From G020353115 sp964640125 (GTDB lineage Bacteria > Bacteroidota > Bacteroidia > Bacteroidales > VadinHA17): a stretch of DNA of 64,000 bases. This document shows, in pieces, positions 63,957 through 64,000 of this stretch. The notes beneath the pieces are model-generated. The model ran no database searches and was not told where the DNA came from. It saw nothing but the letters and a program-made list of their open reading frames with translations. Where the stretch lies: the NCBI GenBank assembly GCA_964640125.1, contig CAZXGG010000003.1, positions 1 through 64,000 of the forward strand, given 5' to 3'. How positions within the stretch are numbered: position 1 is the stretch's first letter; each line of letters opens with the position of its first letter. The translations under genes were made by a program, and so were the position numbers.

Positions 63957-64000
63957 ATGCAAAATACAACCGACAGATCAACCATTGAATCCATCCTTGC
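63957..64000 (+). CDS. Start of an unidentified gene, cut by the window edge
   Basis: An ATG followed by an open frame (MQNTTDRSTIESIL) runs off the window. Only 14 full codons are visible, so no function can be assigned. The -7 box 30 bases upstream supports a real start. Confidence 0.5.
   Translation, partial: MQNTTDRSTIESIL

Overview
The window looks like a chromosomal piece of a Bacteroidota (probably Bacteroidales-like) genome, most likely from a metagenome assembly. Evidence: TonB-dependent receptors with STN and carboxypeptidase-regulatory-like domains, a DUF4249 lipoprotein, two GH78 rhamnosidases, the TAnnTTTG -7 promoter box, no Shine-Dalgarno signals, and a 100-N scaffold gap. The organism probably lives at least partly without oxygen, because it carries a heterodisulfide-reductase/Qmo-like electron-transfer cluster.

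Layout. 1-903: truncated GH78 rhamnosidase. 1290-7678 (minus): operon of an exported protein, an STN TonB receptor, a DUF4249 lipoprotein and an MG2-domain protein. 7824-19367: the most unusual locus. A Cache histidine kinase and a sigma-54 response regulator (minus) diverge from a plus-strand cluster holding a receiver-GcvH-HdrA fusion, a QmoC-like membrane Fe-S protein, a stand-alone HdrA and a second receiver-GcvH protein; a strong terminator closes it. 19772-26436: second GH78 enzyme, OMP, OsmC, MscS-type channel. 26865-39905: STAND NTPase with WD40 repeats, membrane and envelope proteins, TonB receptor, TPR protein, an SDR fusion and an LhgO-like oxidase. 39933-45248: response regulator and a giant REC/PAS/GAF sensor kinase, artificially split by the assembly gap. 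45416-50596: SOS-type mutagenesis cassette (S24/XRE repressor, palindromic operators, Y-family polymerase, DnaE2-like polymerase). 50701-64000: PrsW, Rel, RarA, KdsA, LolA-like and sortilin-like proteins, RNase P RNA, an Smr protein and the first codons of another gene.

The best candidate for a new system is 9271-19367. Two-component receiver domains are physically fused to, or encoded with, an HdrA/QmoC-type redox complex, next to a kinase/sigma-54 activator pair and possible sigma-54 promoters. GcvH-like domains in an Hdr cluster recall the lipoate-binding proteins of sHdr sulfur oxidation, but the lipoyl lysine is not at the usual position, and one HdrA N-terminal Fe-S domain has lost its cysteines.

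A second, genome-style signal is 7-bp periodic tandem DNA in many intergenic spacers, with different unit sequences at each place; it fills the dinB-dnaE2 spacer completely. Small GC-rich palindromes also occur between genes and, in frame, inside the STAND gene.
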